Shown one piece after another: positions 63,583-64,000 of a stretch of DNA of 64,000 bases. The notes under the pieces are model-generated. The model was given only the letters and a program-made list of their open reading frames with translations, was not told the DNA's origin and ran no database searches. The position numbers and the translations under genes are program-made. Source of the DNA: Desulforapulum autotrophicum HRM2 (GTDB lineage: Bacteria; Desulfobacterota; Desulfobacteria; Desulfobacterales; Desulfobacteraceae); the NCBI RefSeq assembly GCF_000020365.1, contig NC_012108.1, positions 3,224,001 to 3,288,000 of the forward strand. Reading direction: 5' to 3'. Each line of letters begins with the position of its first letter. Within the stretch, counting starts at the first letter, position 1.

Positions 63583-63826
63583 CAGAACATATTTACTCGA
63601 CGCTCACAAACGTAGCACGGTGGCGTTTTAAAAAGCAAGACCCAAATCAAAGGAGAGAGCCTCCTTTACCCATGGGTAAAACCATCAGCTTGATTTCAGC
63701 ACAGAAAATCATGATGCCTTTGAACTTATGGAAACGGGAAGAACCTACCACGAGGAGGAAATTTTTATCAAGAATCCTGACGAACAGCCGATATTTAATA
63801 TAAAGGCTTAAAAGGAGGCAGTATCT

Positions 63827-64000
63827 ATGCCAAGCAGACCCATCATACTTCCTGTTCTGAAAAAGGACGTTGAACCGACTGATCGTGTGAACAGTATAAC
63901 CACCAACCAGGGCAGACGACCCAGCCCTATAAAACCCAAACGAAATCGGCGCAGGAAAAGAAGAGACCGCAGGCAGGATGTGAGAAACGGTGTCATTGTT
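63827..64000 (+). CDS. Partial small basic protein, cut by window end
   Basis: An open frame from ATG at 63827 runs to the window edge (58 codons, no stop). The strong AAAGGAGG site lies 8-9 nt before the ATG. The visible product is MPSRPIILPVLKKDVEPTDR... followed by an arginine-rich block (KRNRRRKRRDRR) and DVRNGVIV. I do not recognise it with certainty. The region 63584-63826 to its left holds no gene on this strand. Confidence 0.5.
   Translation, partial: MPSRPIILPVLKKDVEPTDRVNSITTNQGRRPSPIKPKRNRRRKRRDRRQDVRNGVIV

Overview
The window looks like a chromosome segment of an anaerobic, sulfate-reducing deltaproteobacterium of the Desulfobacteraceae type (Desulfobacterium/Desulfobacter-like). 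This is an inference from gene content: a HdrD/TmcB-like iron-sulfur electron carrier with a probable selenocysteine, acetyl- and propionyl-CoA synthetases with a carboxylate transporter, two DUF3786 Fe-S proteins, a nickel superoxide dismutase and many sensor kinases. Base composition is moderate and gene density is high, with many 4-bp stop/start overlaps. No rRNA, tRNA, CRISPR array or prophage was seen.

Layout. 1-5 kb: a HerA-like ATPase, a chain of palindromic repeat modules, an exported Ni-SOD, a small membrane protein and a UGA-containing CCG-domain Fe-S protein with a SECIS-like hairpin. 5-9.6 kb: a DUF2293 protein, a Na+/amino-acid symporter behind a tandem glycine riboswitch, a guanine deaminase and a rhomboid. 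9.6-11.9 kb: an IS110-family element embedded in more palindromic modules. 12-15.4 kb: pstSCAB phosphate transporter. 15.6-17.1 kb: DUF3786 Fe-S protein and a periplasmic cyclophilin. 17.1-25.3 kb (minus): a tightly coupled operon of peptide-binding lipoprotein, two peptide-ABC ATPases, a SLOG-type protein, a rhomboid fused to a DnaJ C-terminal domain, and a YdbH-like protein. 25.6-28.6 kb: motA-motB-PilZ-dinB. 28.9-34.5 kb: chalcone-isomerase-like protein, a 7TM sensor kinase, a long-chain acyl-CoA synthetase and a LUD-domain protein. 35-41 kb: acs-prpE-OFA transporter followed by a site-2-protease homologue that has lost its zinc ligands. 41-47 kb (minus): small membrane protein, M48-TPR lipoprotein, PNPOx-like flavoprotein, UbiD and hybrid kinase. 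47-52 kb: murJ, acuC, acuB and a YegD-like Hsp70. 52-58.7 kb (minus): second DUF3786 protein, HIBADH-family dehydrogenase, methyltransferase, MrfA-MrfB fusion helicase/exonuclease and arginase. 58.9-63 kb: histidine phosphatase, MBL hydrolase, and the tRNA anticodon-loop modification genes cmoB, cmoA and tcdA. The end holds two small conserved-looking genes, the last cut by the window edge.

Most distinctive points: (1) a probable selenoprotein, with UGA in frame at the NTE-U-GH position of the first CCG domain and a hairpin 16 nt downstream; (2) a family of modular, nested-palindrome intergenic repeats joined by shared GAAAC/GTTTC junctions, including one module with and without its 166-bp palindromic core, and an IS110 element sitting among them; (3) three unusual protein architectures (rhomboid-DnaJ CTD, MrfA-MrfB, pseudo-S2P) and a Ni-SOD whose signal peptide cleavage would itself create the essential His1.
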